NCBI GenBank assembly: GCA_021162925.1
Contig: JAGGXQ010000111.1
Location: 1-12,194, forward strand
Direction: 5' to 3'
Origin: Nitrososphaerota archaeon
Lineage (GTDB): Archaea; Thermoproteota; Nitrososphaeria; Nitrososphaerales; JAGGXQ01
Length of the DNA stretch: 12,194 nt
Part shown: in pieces, positions 6,493-12,194 of the stretch
Numbering within the stretch: the stretch's first letter is position 1
How the letters are laid out: the number at the start of each line of letters is the position of its first letter
The notes under the pieces: generated by a model
Databases searched by the model: none
Told to the model about the DNA's origin: nothing
The model's input: the letters and a program-made list of their open reading frames with translations, nothing else
Translations under genes and position numbers: made by a program

Positions 6493-7592
6493 CCCGATCC
6501 CCTATGCCTGTCGTAGAGCCTGCTCAGAACCGAGCCCACCAGCGATGCCAGGATGTCGTCCATGAACATGGGCTTGTCCTCGAACTCCCCCAGCCCTTCC
6601 TTGGTCGAGTCGATCCAGTAGTAGGCGAAGAGCCCCTTCCACCCGTTCACGTAGAGGGCCAGGGCTATTCCGAGCAGCTCGTCCGCCAGGATCTTATGGG
6701 AGTCTCCCAGGTATTCCTCTCGGTCCAATCCGGGCAGGGCTCCAGCAAGGCCGTGCCAGTCTAGATCGCGGGCGGCAAGGGCGAGGGCCCAGACGTTCGG
6801 ATCCTTTAAAAGGCCTCTCACCTCCTCCTCCACCTCCCTTCTAACCTCCTCCCTGGACAAGCCGGGGATGGGGGCCTTGAGGTAGAGCTCGGATGCGGTA
6901 TCCGCGACCCAGCCCAAGTCCACGCCGAAGACGTTCCTGAACCTCTCACCCTCGCTCAAGCCCTTAAGCCCCGAGGAGAGGATCGCTTCGTAGACGAGCC
7001 CCGCCGCCTCCGCACCTATAGGGGTCGCCGGCCCCCCGTAAATCTCCACCTCGCCATCCGTCGCCGATGCTACGACCAGGGCGTCGGTAGCCGTCGCGTA
7101 GACCCTGCCAAGGTTAAAGCCCTTCGAGAGCCCTAGGTCCACGAGGGCCAGGGCCTTCGCACCCCAGACGACCCCCGCCAGGTCCACTAGGGCGTTATCC
7201 GTGAGGTGCTTCTCTACGAAGAGCAGTAGGTTTATCGTCCCGACCCCTCTCTTATGCCCTCCGCCCCCGATGCAAACGGTAGGGCCGAGCCCGACGCTCC
7301 CAACCAGCGTGATCCCGGCCGGATAATCCACGTGAAGCTCGACACGCTCCTTCACGACGTCCACCGCCGTCAAGAACACCGCCGTGCCATCCTTAGGTAG
7401 AGCGAGCCTTTCCAAAAGCCCCCTAGCGTACTTGGCCGGATCGGACTCGAAGTCGGGATCGACCCTGTGAAATACTACATGCGTCAGCTCTCTAAGCCCA
7501 CCGCCCACGATCGTCGAGGACAAAGCCCTCACCCTCTCCCCGAACCCCACGACTACGGTGTCTTCATCGGCCACCCATTCGGTCAAATTCAA
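6489..7592 (-). CDS. cbiS: Bifunctional adenosylcobinamide amidohydrolase / alpha-ribazole phosphatase CbiS
   Basis: A 367-residue fusion of two salvage activities. Residues 1 to about 210 are a CbiZ amidohydrolase, which hydrolyses the aminopropanol amide of (Ado)cobinamide to give cobyric acid. Its landmarks are ALSSTIVGGGL (23-33), THVVFHR (37-43), VGTINLLLF (117-125) and the ATATDALVVAS block (166-176). Residues about 215-367 are a PgpA-fold phosphatase of the CobZ type, with ADELLG (303-308), WIDSTKEG (326-333) and the acidic pair in FMDDILASLVGS (343-354). It should remove the 5'-phosphate from alpha-ribazole phosphate or cobalamin phosphate. The same order occurs in CbiS characterised from Methanopyrus kandleri. 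The start is TTG at 7592, two bases after the cobT stop. PgpA-type phospholipid phosphatase activity is an unlikely alternative in this context. Confidence 0.9.
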   Translation of the reverse strand: MNLTEWVADEDTVVVGFGERVRALSSTIVGGGLRELTHVVFHRVDPDFESDPAKYARGLLERLALPKDGTAVFLTAVDVVKERVELHVDYPAGITLVGSVGLGPTVCIGGGGHKRGVGTINLLLFVEKHLTDNALVDLAGVVWGAKALALVDLGLSKGFNLGRVYATATDALVVASATDGEVEIYGGPATPIGAEAAGLVYEAILSSGLKGLSEGERFRNVFGVDLGWVADTASELYLKAPIPGLSREEVRREVEEEVRGLLKDPNVWALALAARDLDWHGLAGALPGLDREEYLGDSHKILADELLGIALALYVNGWKGLFAYYWIDSTKEGLGEFEDKPMFMDDILASLVGSVLSRLYDRHRGSG

Positions 7593-7594
7593 CC

Positions 7595-8677
7595 CTACCG
7601 CCCCTCCATGAGCCTCTCATACTCCTCGTGTATGAGGCCGAGAAGCCTTTTATGGGTTGTGCCCCTGACCATGGCGGCTATGCCCGTCCCGCCGGCCCCC
7701 ACCCCTTCCTTGACGTATCCCTTTTCGTAGTACCTCAGGCCTTCGTAGGGGGAGCCGGAGAAGTCTAGGTTGCAGGCTACCACGGGTACGCCCGGATGGA
7801 TCAGCTTCACGAGGCTTACCAGATCCGAGTCGTCGAGCAGCCACCTAGTGGTCCCTACCAGAACCCTCCCCTCCAAAGGCACGCCTGTATGCTTTGCGAT
7901 GGCCAGCACGGCGGCCATCTGGGTCCCCCCGGCCAGGATGAGCCTCGAACCCGTCTCCACGGTCCCCGCCAAGAAGCCGGCCATGGAAACGTGCACGGGG
8001 TCCCCTAACCCTGCCACGGCCTCGAATGGGTCGTCGCTCGGCAGCTTGGACCTTTTCAAGCCCTCCTCGACGACCCTACGCTTAAGGGCCAGGGGGTTCT
8101 TTGGGGCCGCGCTGCTGACCAGCCCCCACGCCTCGTACCCCAGCCCGATCAGGATCCCCAGGGCGGTGGTGGTCCCGCCGGGGATGCTCTCCCCGATTAT
8201 GGTGAGTTCCGCCGAGCGGGCGATCCCCCTCGCCAAAGCCTTGCCTTCCTCGAACAGGCCCTTCGCCACGTCGTAAGGGATGGCTTCGCCCGAATCTACC
8301 CTCTCACCAACGGTCCTGCTCGGCAGGGCTACGTGTGGTATCCTGGGCTCGACGTAGGAGCCCGAATCGACCACGATGAAAGGGATGCCGGAGGAGTTTA
8401 GGGCGGCACGGGTTATCAGGGCGGGCGTCGGTATCCCTTCGGGGGTGACCGGTATCCGATCGGTGCTTAGGGGCCTCCCGCAGAACAGGTACTCCGCGTC
8501 GACCGCTGGTGTGTAGAGCGTGAGCTCCGGCGTGGCCCCGGCGACGCTTATCCCGGGTATGGTAGAGGTCTTCGTCGAACCGATGAAATACGCTCCGAGA
8601 ACCCGACCCTTGGCGGCCGAGAGGATCTTTCTCGCCTCGTCCTCCTTATAGGCGTAGATCAAGCCCGCCGGACTCAC
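7595..8677 (-). CDS. cobT: Archaeal-type nicotinate-nucleotide:DMB phosphoribosyltransferase CobT (UPF0284 family)
   Basis: Activates the lower-ligand base by moving phosphoribose from nicotinate mononucleotide, yielding alpha-riboside phosphate for CobS. The 360-residue protein matches the archaeal/cyanobacterial CobT-related family. ESIPGGTTTALGIL (163-176) is the signature, followed by LVSSAAPKNP (186-195), LILAGGTQMAAVLAI (246-260) and KEGVGAGGT (323-331). By analogy with the catalytic Glu of bacterial CobT, E324 in the last motif is the candidate general base (inference). The start is GTG at 8677: no ATG occurs near the N-terminus, and a TATA box lies 26 bases upstream. It is the first gene of the cobalamin operon. 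Which base it activates cannot be read from the sequence. Confidence 0.9.
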   Translation of the reverse strand: MSPAGLIYAYKEDEARKILSAAKGRVLGAYFIGSTKTSTIPGISVAGATPELTLYTPAVDAEYLFCGRPLSTDRIPVTPEGIPTPALITRAALNSSGIPFIVVDSGSYVEPRIPHVALPSRTVGERVDSGEAIPYDVAKGLFEEGKALARGIARSAELTIIGESIPGGTTTALGILIGLGYEAWGLVSSAAPKNPLALKRRVVEEGLKRSKLPSDDPFEAVAGLGDPVHVSMAGFLAGTVETGSRLILAGGTQMAAVLAIAKHTGVPLEGRVLVGTTRWLLDDSDLVSLVKLIHPGVPVVACNLDFSGSPYEGLRYYEKGYVKEGVGAGGTGIAAMVRGTTHKRLLGLIHEEYERLMEGR

Positions 8678-8697
8678 GTTCCGTGCTGAAACGTCGA

Positions 8698-8710
8698 CAC
8701 TTAAAGATTT
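8698..8710 (-). promoter_or_regulatory. Promoter of the cobalamin operon
   Basis: On the minus strand AAATCTTTAAGTG contains a TATA-like CTTTAAG centred 26 bases upstream of the cobT GTG, preceded by an A-rich BRE-like segment. This implies a leaderless mRNA. That leaves no room for a leader riboswitch, and I see no B12-box-like element. Confidence 0.55.
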
Positions 8711-8782
8711 GTCCTTGAAAATGCCCTGACGGGATTCTTGAAGAGGGCTTGTAAAGTTAAAAATGACGGTGGACGAATATAA

Positions 8783-9232
8783 ATGGGGATGCTAGTGGCG
8801 TTCGATCCCAGCTCCGCGATATGGGGTTACGGATTCGGCCGTGGGGATGCCGAAAGAGAGGCAAGGGGGAAGGCAAAGGCCCTCGCCATAGAGTCCGTTT
8901 CCCTTAAAGACGGAAAAGTCGTGGTACGTGTTAGAAACGTGGGAAGCGAATGTGACTTCGATTACTTTGGCGTATACTTATACGAATGCTACACCAAACC
9001 TAAAGAGAAGAGCCTGCTATTCGGCCTAATTAAAATATCGAAATCGGAGGAGGTTCTGGCCGGGTGTGCCACGAACGACTGGATACCCGTAAACGATTTC
9101 AGGGAGATAGAGTTGAAGCCGAAAAGCGAGTTGCTTCCAGGCCGGATGTACAAGGTGACCGTGGATTGGGGGGACGCCTCCGTCGCCTACAATTTCGCCG
9201 TTGACGACGAAGGCAACCTCATACCCAAATGA
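8783..9232 (+). CDS. Unassigned protein with pilin-like beta domain but no signal or membrane helix
   Basis: I cannot assign a function to this 149-residue protein. The segment ALAIESVSLKDGKVVVRVRNVGS (about 33-55) resembles the start of the beta domain in archaeal type IV pilins and archaellins, or a CARDB-like beta sandwich. A second strand-rich part ends in YKVTVDWGDASVAYNF (about 127-142). Archaeal pilins have a class III signal peptide and a hydrophobic helix before such a domain. Here residues 1-32 are short and partly charged, and an in-frame stop lies directly before the first ATG. Four Cys residues (at about 58, 69, 93 and one nearby) could allow disulfides. ATG 8783 or 8789 may start it; an AT-rich TTAAAAAT lies 27-29 bases before the latter. 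It may be a 5'-truncated pilin remnant or a soluble relative. Confidence 0.6.
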   Translation: MGMLVAFDPSSAIWGYGFGRGDAEREARGKAKALAIESVSLKDGKVVVRVRNVGSECDFDYFGVYLYECYTKPKEKSLLFGLIKISKSEEVLAGCATNDWIPVNDFREIELKPKSELLPGRMYKVTVDWGDASVAYNFAVDDEGNLIPK

Positions 9233-9285
9233 CGGCATGCTTTACGTCGCGGATGGTGGCCGTTTTCGGTGTGACGTTAGAAGTT

Positions 9286-9363
9286 TGGCGCCCTGGCCGG
9301 GATTTGAACCCGGGTCACAGGCGTGACAGGCCCGCATACTAGACCGGACTATACTACCAGGGC
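9286..9363 (-). tRNA. tRNA-Asp (GUC), CCA encoded
   Basis: The minus strand folds into a full cloverleaf. The acceptor arms GCCCTGG and CCAGGGC pair perfectly. The anticodon stem CGGGC/GCCTG (one G-U pair) closes loop CTGTCAC with anticodon GTC (9325-9327). The T-arm CCGGG-TTCAAAT-CCCGG pairs perfectly. The D-stem GTAT pairs with GTAT using wobble pairs, and the variable loop is four bases. Discriminator G is at 9289 and the genomic CCA at 9286-9288. No intron is present. Confidence 0.97.
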
Positions 9364-9384
9364 TACCTATTAGCGAGCCGAACT

Positions 9385-9400
9385 GCCTTAAATCCTTTTC
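9385..9400 (-). promoter_or_regulatory. tRNA-Asp promoter (BRE plus TATA)
   Basis: On the minus strand AAAAGGA followed by TTTAAGG forms a clear archaeal BRE/box A pair. The TATA centre is about 27 bases upstream of the tRNA 5' end, so transcription should start at or just before the mature tRNA. Confidence 0.7.
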
Positions 9401-9428
9401 TTCGGACGATGAAAAATTTACAGTAACC

Positions 9429-9435
9429 TTAATTA
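9429..9435 (+). promoter_or_regulatory. TATA-like element of the small helical protein gene
   Basis: TTAATTA is centred about 27 bases before the ATG at 9459, the expected spacing for a leaderless archaeal transcript. No strong ribosome-binding sequence is seen before that ATG. Confidence 0.45.
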
Positions 9436-9458
9436 GAACTTACGGGATAGCGGACGGG

Positions 9459-9797
9459 ATGGAGCTGGGCCCCCTAGACGAGGAGAAGCTGGCGAGGCTG
9501 ATCAGCAGGGCGTTCGAAAGGGGCCTTTCGCTTATAGGGGAGGAGCCGAAGGTGGTGGTCTACCGCTACCTGGAGATAAGGTGCTCCATAAAGAAGGAGG
9601 AGGTCGGATACAGGCTAGAGGAGTGCGAATCCATGCTCGACGAGATATTCGGCGTAGGGGCCGAGATAATAAAGAGGGCGATAGCGAGGGAGCTTTACTC
9701 CGAGCTCGGCCTTCCCTGCCTGGGCTACACGGGTCGGACGCTCGTCGATTGCGTCAGGCAAGCCCTTAAGATGCTCGGCTTTTCAGCCTTTTATTGA
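9459..9797 (+). CDS. Small helical protein, possibly NitrOD5-like
   Basis: A 112-residue, mostly helical and charged protein with no membrane segment. The central stretch, with VVVYRYLE (32-39) and then FGVGAEIIKRAIARELYSEL (64-83), resembles the NitrOD5 type of small archaeal output domain, in which an FG-x-GA motif precedes a helix ending in ELY-x-x-LGL. This is recalled by pattern only. Residues after about 86 contain two Cys (C87, C98) and a short helix. It probably starts at ATG 9459 from its own TATA box. Its last 32 bases overlap the convergent Mut7-C gene. No function can be given beyond a possible signalling or protein-interaction role. Confidence 0.65.
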   Translation: MELGPLDEEKLARLISRAFERGLSLIGEEPKVVVYRYLEIRCSIKKEEVGYRLEECESMLDEIFGVGAEIIKRAIARELYSELGLPCLGYTGRTLVDCVRQALKMLGFSAFY

Positions 9798-10236
9798 GCG
9801 AGTCTATGAGCTCGTCTATCCTCTCCCAATGGCTCCCCCTCCAGTAAACCTTCCCACATGATTCGCACACGTAGAATTCGTCGTTCCTTTCGAGCACGCC
9901 ATCGGGGACCTTCCCCCTGATCTCCTCCTTCTCGACCTTCACGAGCCCGCCGTTGCAGACCGTGCATCTAGGGGTATCCCCGCTCACCGACTCCACCCCC
10001 AGCCCGCTCAGGATTTCGAAGAGCCTATCCTCGTCGTCCTCGCCGCTCACCAGCAGGGCCCTTACGCCCCTCTTGTTCGCCGATTCCCAAAGCCTCCTGT
10101 CCGAGGTGAGGAGGATCCTCCCCTCCCTGAGGCACGCCTCTACGAGCTTCTCGTCTTCGTCGTCCCTCCTGTACTCGACGTCGAAGCCGAAGAGCCTCAG
10201 CTTCCTCGCTACGCTACCCAGCATGCCATCCGCCAT
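9766..10236 (-). CDS. Mut7-C RNase domain protein (DUF82)
   Basis: A stand-alone Mut7-C protein of 156 residues: a PIN-like putative RNase fold followed by a zinc ribbon. The N-terminal ADGMLGSVARKLRLFGFDV (2-20) is the family hallmark, with D3 acidic. RILLTSDRRLW (40-50) supplies D46, and the DDEDEK stretch (25-30) further acidic residues. The zinc ribbon is RCTVCN (C91, C94) and YVCESCGKVYWRGSH (C124, C127), with the conserved YW-x-GSH ending. Family members are presumed metal-dependent ribonucleases; the RNA target is unknown. Its ATG overlaps the pyrC stop codon by one base (TGATG), so it belongs to the CBS-pyrC operon. The 3' end overlaps the convergent small gene. Confidence 0.9.
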   Translation of the reverse strand: MADGMLGSVARKLRLFGFDVEYRRDDEDEKLVEACLREGRILLTSDRRLWESANKRGVRALLVSGEDDEDRLFEILSGLGVESVSGDTPRCTVCNGGLVKVEKEEIRGKVPDGVLERNDEFYVCESCGKVYWRGSHWERIDELIDSLNKRLKSRAS

Positions 10237-11483
10237 CAGCCTATAACCCTCCCTATCGGCTTCGAAACCACCTCACCATCCTCGTAGACGAGCTCCCCCC
10301 TGATAAACGTAGCCATGACCTTCCCCCTGACGAGCCTCCCCTCGAATGGAGAGTACTTGGCCTTCGAGAAGAAGCTCGAGGGATCGATCCTGAACTCCCT
10401 CTTGAGGTCGATGAGCGAGAAGCTGGCGACGAAGCCCTCCCTCACCTCCCCCACCTTTTTTAGGTTCATGAGCCTTGCGGGCCTCCTCGACATCAGCTCG
10501 ATTAGGGTTCCGAGCCCGATCCTCCCCCTGTTCACCTCGTTCAGGAAGAGGCTGAGGGCTATCTCCAGGGATGGGAAGCCCGAAGCTTTCCCTCCCAGGT
10601 ATTCCTCTAGGGAGTGGGGTGCGTGATCGGTGGCTATAGCATCCGCGGAGCCGCTTACAAGCGCCGAGAAGAGCCTCTCCCTATCCATCCGGCTCCTCAA
10701 GGGGGGCTCGACCCTGGCCTCGGTGGAATCGTCGAGCAGGGCGTGGTGTGGCGTGATCTCGAAGCTCACCCTCTTCCCCCTCCCCTTCGCCTCCTCCACG
10801 AGGCTCAGGGCCCTCGCGGTCGATAGGTGGCATATGTGCGCCCTGGCTCCCCCCATCCCCTCCAGGACCTTTAGGACGCCGGATACCTCCGCCTCAACCT
10901 TATGCGCCTTAGCATGAGATTCCACGGTATCCTCGCTCCCAGAGATAAGCTTCGGGTCTTCGGCGTGAAAGGCAACCAGGGCCTCATACCTCTCGGCCTC
11001 GGCCATCAGCTCCCTTATCCTCTCGACGTCGCCGTAGTCCTCGCCCTCTAAAGGCTTGTGCATGAACACCTTGAAGGCGGAGCAACCCGCATCCAAAAGC
11101 CCCTTAACGTCCCTGGGCCCCTTCGGGGTCGCGTAAAATCCGACGTCGCAGTATATCCTACCCCTAGCGGACTCGATCCGCTCCCTCACCCTGCTGGGGC
11201 TCGTCAGGGGTGGCGAGGTGTTGGGCATGTCGAACACCGTCGTGAAGCCCCCAGCTACGGCCGAGGAAGTCCCGCTTTCGAAGGTCTCCTTGTAGGATAG
11301 CCCCCAGTCCCTAAGGTGGGCGTGCAAGTCCACGAGCCCTGGGATGAGGATAAGGCCCTTCGCGTCGTATTCCACGTCCCCTCTGAGCCCCCTTCCGAGC
11401 TCCTTGAAGACGCCGTCCTCGATCCTCGCCTCTAACTCGACCAGCTCGGAGCCCAAAAGCACCTTGGCGTTCTTTACGATCAA
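10236..11483 (-). CDS. pyrC: Dihydroorotase PyrC
   Basis: Catalyses ring closure of N-carbamoyl-L-aspartate to dihydroorotate in UMP synthesis; an amidohydrolase-fold enzyme of 415 residues. Numbered from the TTG start, the metal site is visible as DLHAHLRD (H54, H56), AFHAED (H173), CHLS (H219) and ATDHAPH (D286). K138 in AFKVFM is a possible bridging residue. The reading frame is open to 11567, but those 28 extra residues would lie inside the CBS gene and match nothing. TTG at 11483 overlaps the CBS stop codon as TTGA and gives the normal amidohydrolase start IVKNAKVLL. Alternatives such as hydantoinase or allantoinase are less likely given the DHAPHS and MPNTSPP motifs. No other pyrimidine gene is in view. 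Confidence 0.92.
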   Translation of the reverse strand: MIVKNAKVLLGSELVELEARIEDGVFKELGRGLRGDVEYDAKGLILIPGLVDLHAHLRDWGLSYKETFESGTSSAVAGGFTTVFDMPNTSPPLTSPSRVRERIESARGRIYCDVGFYATPKGPRDVKGLLDAGCSAFKVFMHKPLEGEDYGDVERIRELMAEAERYEALVAFHAEDPKLISGSEDTVESHAKAHKVEAEVSGVLKVLEGMGGARAHICHLSTARALSLVEEAKGRGKRVSFEITPHHALLDDSTEARVEPPLRSRMDRERLFSALVSGSADAIATDHAPHSLEEYLGGKASGFPSLEIALSLFLNEVNRGRIGLGTLIELMSRRPARLMNLKKVGEVREGFVASFSLIDLKREFRIDPSSFFSKAKYSPFEGRLVRGKVMATFIRGELVYEDGEVVSKPIGRVIG

Positions 11484-12040
11484 ATCTCCATCGAATGCTC
11501 TATCCTGCACTCCTTGCAGACGAACCTGTTGTCTATCTCGACCAGATCGTCGGACCACTGGCCGCATATGTCACAGTACCCCGAGTACCTGCCCCTGTAC
11601 CTGAACCCGCCCTTCTCTATCAGGGACTTCTCGAAGAGGATCGAGAGGAGCTCGGGCGTTACGTAGGCTATGTCGCTTATGGTGACTATGCCGACCAGCC
11701 TGTTCTTGTAGACGACGCCCAGGTGCTTGAGGTTGTTCCCCCTCATTATCTTGACCGCCAGGGTTATCTCCTTGTCGCCCTCTATGACCAGGAGGGGGGA
11801 GCTCATTATATCCTTGGCCTTCAGGCTACTCGGTTGGATGTTGCTGGCCACGACCTTCCTCACTATATCCCCGTCGGTGACTATGCCGACCGGCCTCTCC
11901 CCGTTCAGGATTATTACGCTCCCTACTTCCTTATCCCTCATGAGCCTCGCGAGCTCGTCGACCCTTTCGTCGGGGTCCGAGGTAACCACTGGGCTGTTCA
12001 TGACGTCCCTGACCAGCATCCTCGAGCTTACCTCGGCCAT
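11480..12040 (-). CDS. Two-CBS-domain protein with C-terminal zinc ribbon
   Basis: A 186-residue protein with CBS domain 1 at about 10-64 (VRDVMNSPVV to GIVTDGDIVRKV) and CBS domain 2 at about 75-125 (AKDIMSSPLL to GIVTISDIAYV). A zinc ribbon follows, with CDIC (C156, C159) and CKEC (C175, C178). A CBS pair usually binds adenine nucleotides or S-adenosylmethionine and acts as an energy or ligand sensor. The ribbon suggests a protein or nucleic-acid contact. Start ATG 12040 is 18 bases from the upstream partial gene; a later ATG at codon 8 is also possible. Its stop codon overlaps the pyrC TTG start, so it may be co-translated with, and possibly regulate, nucleotide metabolism (inference). Confidence 0.88.
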   Translation of the reverse strand: MAEVSSRMLVRDVMNSPVVTSDPDERVDELARLMRDKEVGSVIILNGERPVGIVTDGDIVRKVVASNIQPSSLKAKDIMSSPLLVIEGDKEITLAVKIMRGNNLKHLGVVYKNRLVGIVTISDIAYVTPELLSILFEKSLIEKGGFRYRGRYSGYCDICGQWSDDLVEIDNRFVCKECRIEHSMEI

Positions 12041-12058
12041 CCCCGTCCCGTTTTGGCA

Positions 12059-12194
12059 TTAGGCCGGCTCTATTATAACTTTTGTGCCCTCCCCCCTTCC
12101 TAGCGATACGGGCTTTCCGGGGCCCGGCAGGACCGATACGAAGTCGTCCAGCCCGATCGAGCCTGCCTCCTCTAGGAGCGATGCCAGCTTCTCC
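12059..12194 (-). CDS. C-terminal part of an unidentified protein (cut by window edge)
   Basis: A minus-strand frame is open from the window edge to a TAA at 12059-12061, encoding about 45 residues. It contains a Leu-rich helix (KLASLLEEAG), then GLDDFVSVLPGPGKPVSLG and a short tail, GEGTKVIIEPA. GC content and codon use match the downstream genes, and the 18-base gap to the CBS gene suggests one operon. I do not recognise the family from this fragment. Confidence 0.6.
   Translation of the reverse strand, partial: EKLASLLEEAGSIGLDDFVSVLPGPGKPVSLGRGEGTKVIIEPA

Noticed and set aside
6489..6950. Separate phosphatidylglycerophosphatase A gene
   Set aside because: The PgpA-like part is in frame with the CbiZ part without an internal stop, matching the known CbiS architecture.
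7770..8276. 168-residue plus-strand open frame inside cobT
   Set aside because: It is an antisense shadow of a well-conserved gene; its Ser/Pro/Ala-rich product reflects GC-rich codon structure.
8678..8782. Cobalamin riboswitch upstream of the operon
   Set aside because: The TATA box lies only 26 bases before the cobT start, leaving no leader RNA, and no B12-box-like sequence is seen.
11495..12103. 202-residue plus-strand open frame opposite the CBS gene
   Set aside because: The minus strand encodes two clear CBS domains and a zinc ribbon; the plus-strand product is rich in V, P, Y and D repeats with no family match.
1..12194. CRISPR arrays, insertion sequences, attachment sites or replication origin
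   Set aside because: No regularly spaced direct repeats, transposase-like frame, terminal inverted repeats or ORB-like repeats were seen on reading; the tRNA-Asp gene shows no nearby duplicate of its 3' end or integrase gene.

Overview
The window is archaeal chromosomal DNA. The evidence is a set of archaea-type cobalamin genes (a CobY-type guanylyltransferase instead of CobU, a CbiS-type fusion, and a UPF0284/TIGR00303-type CobT), TATA boxes about 26-30 bases upstream of start codons with little or no leader, a tRNA with an encoded CCA, and Arg codon use dominated by AGG. Most of the window looks GC-rich (about 60% by eye), but bases 1 to about 660 are clearly AT-richer. A thermophilic member of the TACK side of the archaea is plausible. 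I cannot name the lineage.

Layout from left to right. 1-54 holds no recognisable gene. 55-390 (-) is a small ArsR-like winged-helix regulator with an inverted repeat over its own TATA box. 391-681 is intergenic. 682-1644 (-) is an asparagine-synthetase-like ATP-pyrophosphatase with no glutaminase domain and an added C-terminal zinc ribbon. It diverges from 1703-2371 (+), a DUF71/Dph6-superfamily PP-loop enzyme with the signature of the B12-linked subgroup. A perfectly palindromic TATA element lies between the two. A PflA-like radical SAM protein (2368-3081, -) meets the DUF71 gene tail to tail, with stop codons overlapping at CTAG.

3146-8677 (-) is a tightly coupled six-gene cobalamin operon. 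In transcription order it is cobT, cbiS (CbiZ amidohydrolase fused to CobZ phosphatase), cobY, cobD-like PLP decarboxylase, cobS, cbiB. Neighbouring genes overlap or nearly touch. Together they cover salvage of cobinamide (CbiS hydrolyses it to cobyric acid), re-attachment of the aminopropanol arm (CobD, CbiB), GMP activation (CobY), lower-ligand activation (CobT), joining (CobS) and dephosphorylation (CbiS C-terminal domain). Corrin-ring synthesis, the corrinoid adenosyltransferase and the BtuFCD importer are not in the window.

8783-9232 (+) is an unassigned protein resembling the globular part of an archaeal pilin without its membrane helix. 9286-9363 (-) is tRNA-Asp(GUC) with a clear BRE/TATA promoter. 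9459-9797 (+) is a small helical protein, possibly NitrOD5-like. It overlaps convergently the end of a second minus-strand operon: an unidentified partial gene (stop at 12059), a two-CBS-domain zinc-ribbon protein, a dihydroorotase (pyrC), and a Mut7-C RNase-domain protein.

The most interesting part is the 0.7-3.1 kb block beside the cobalamin operon. Two different PP-loop AMP-forming enzymes and a radical SAM enzyme sit there as candidate, still unassigned, corrinoid-salvage functions.
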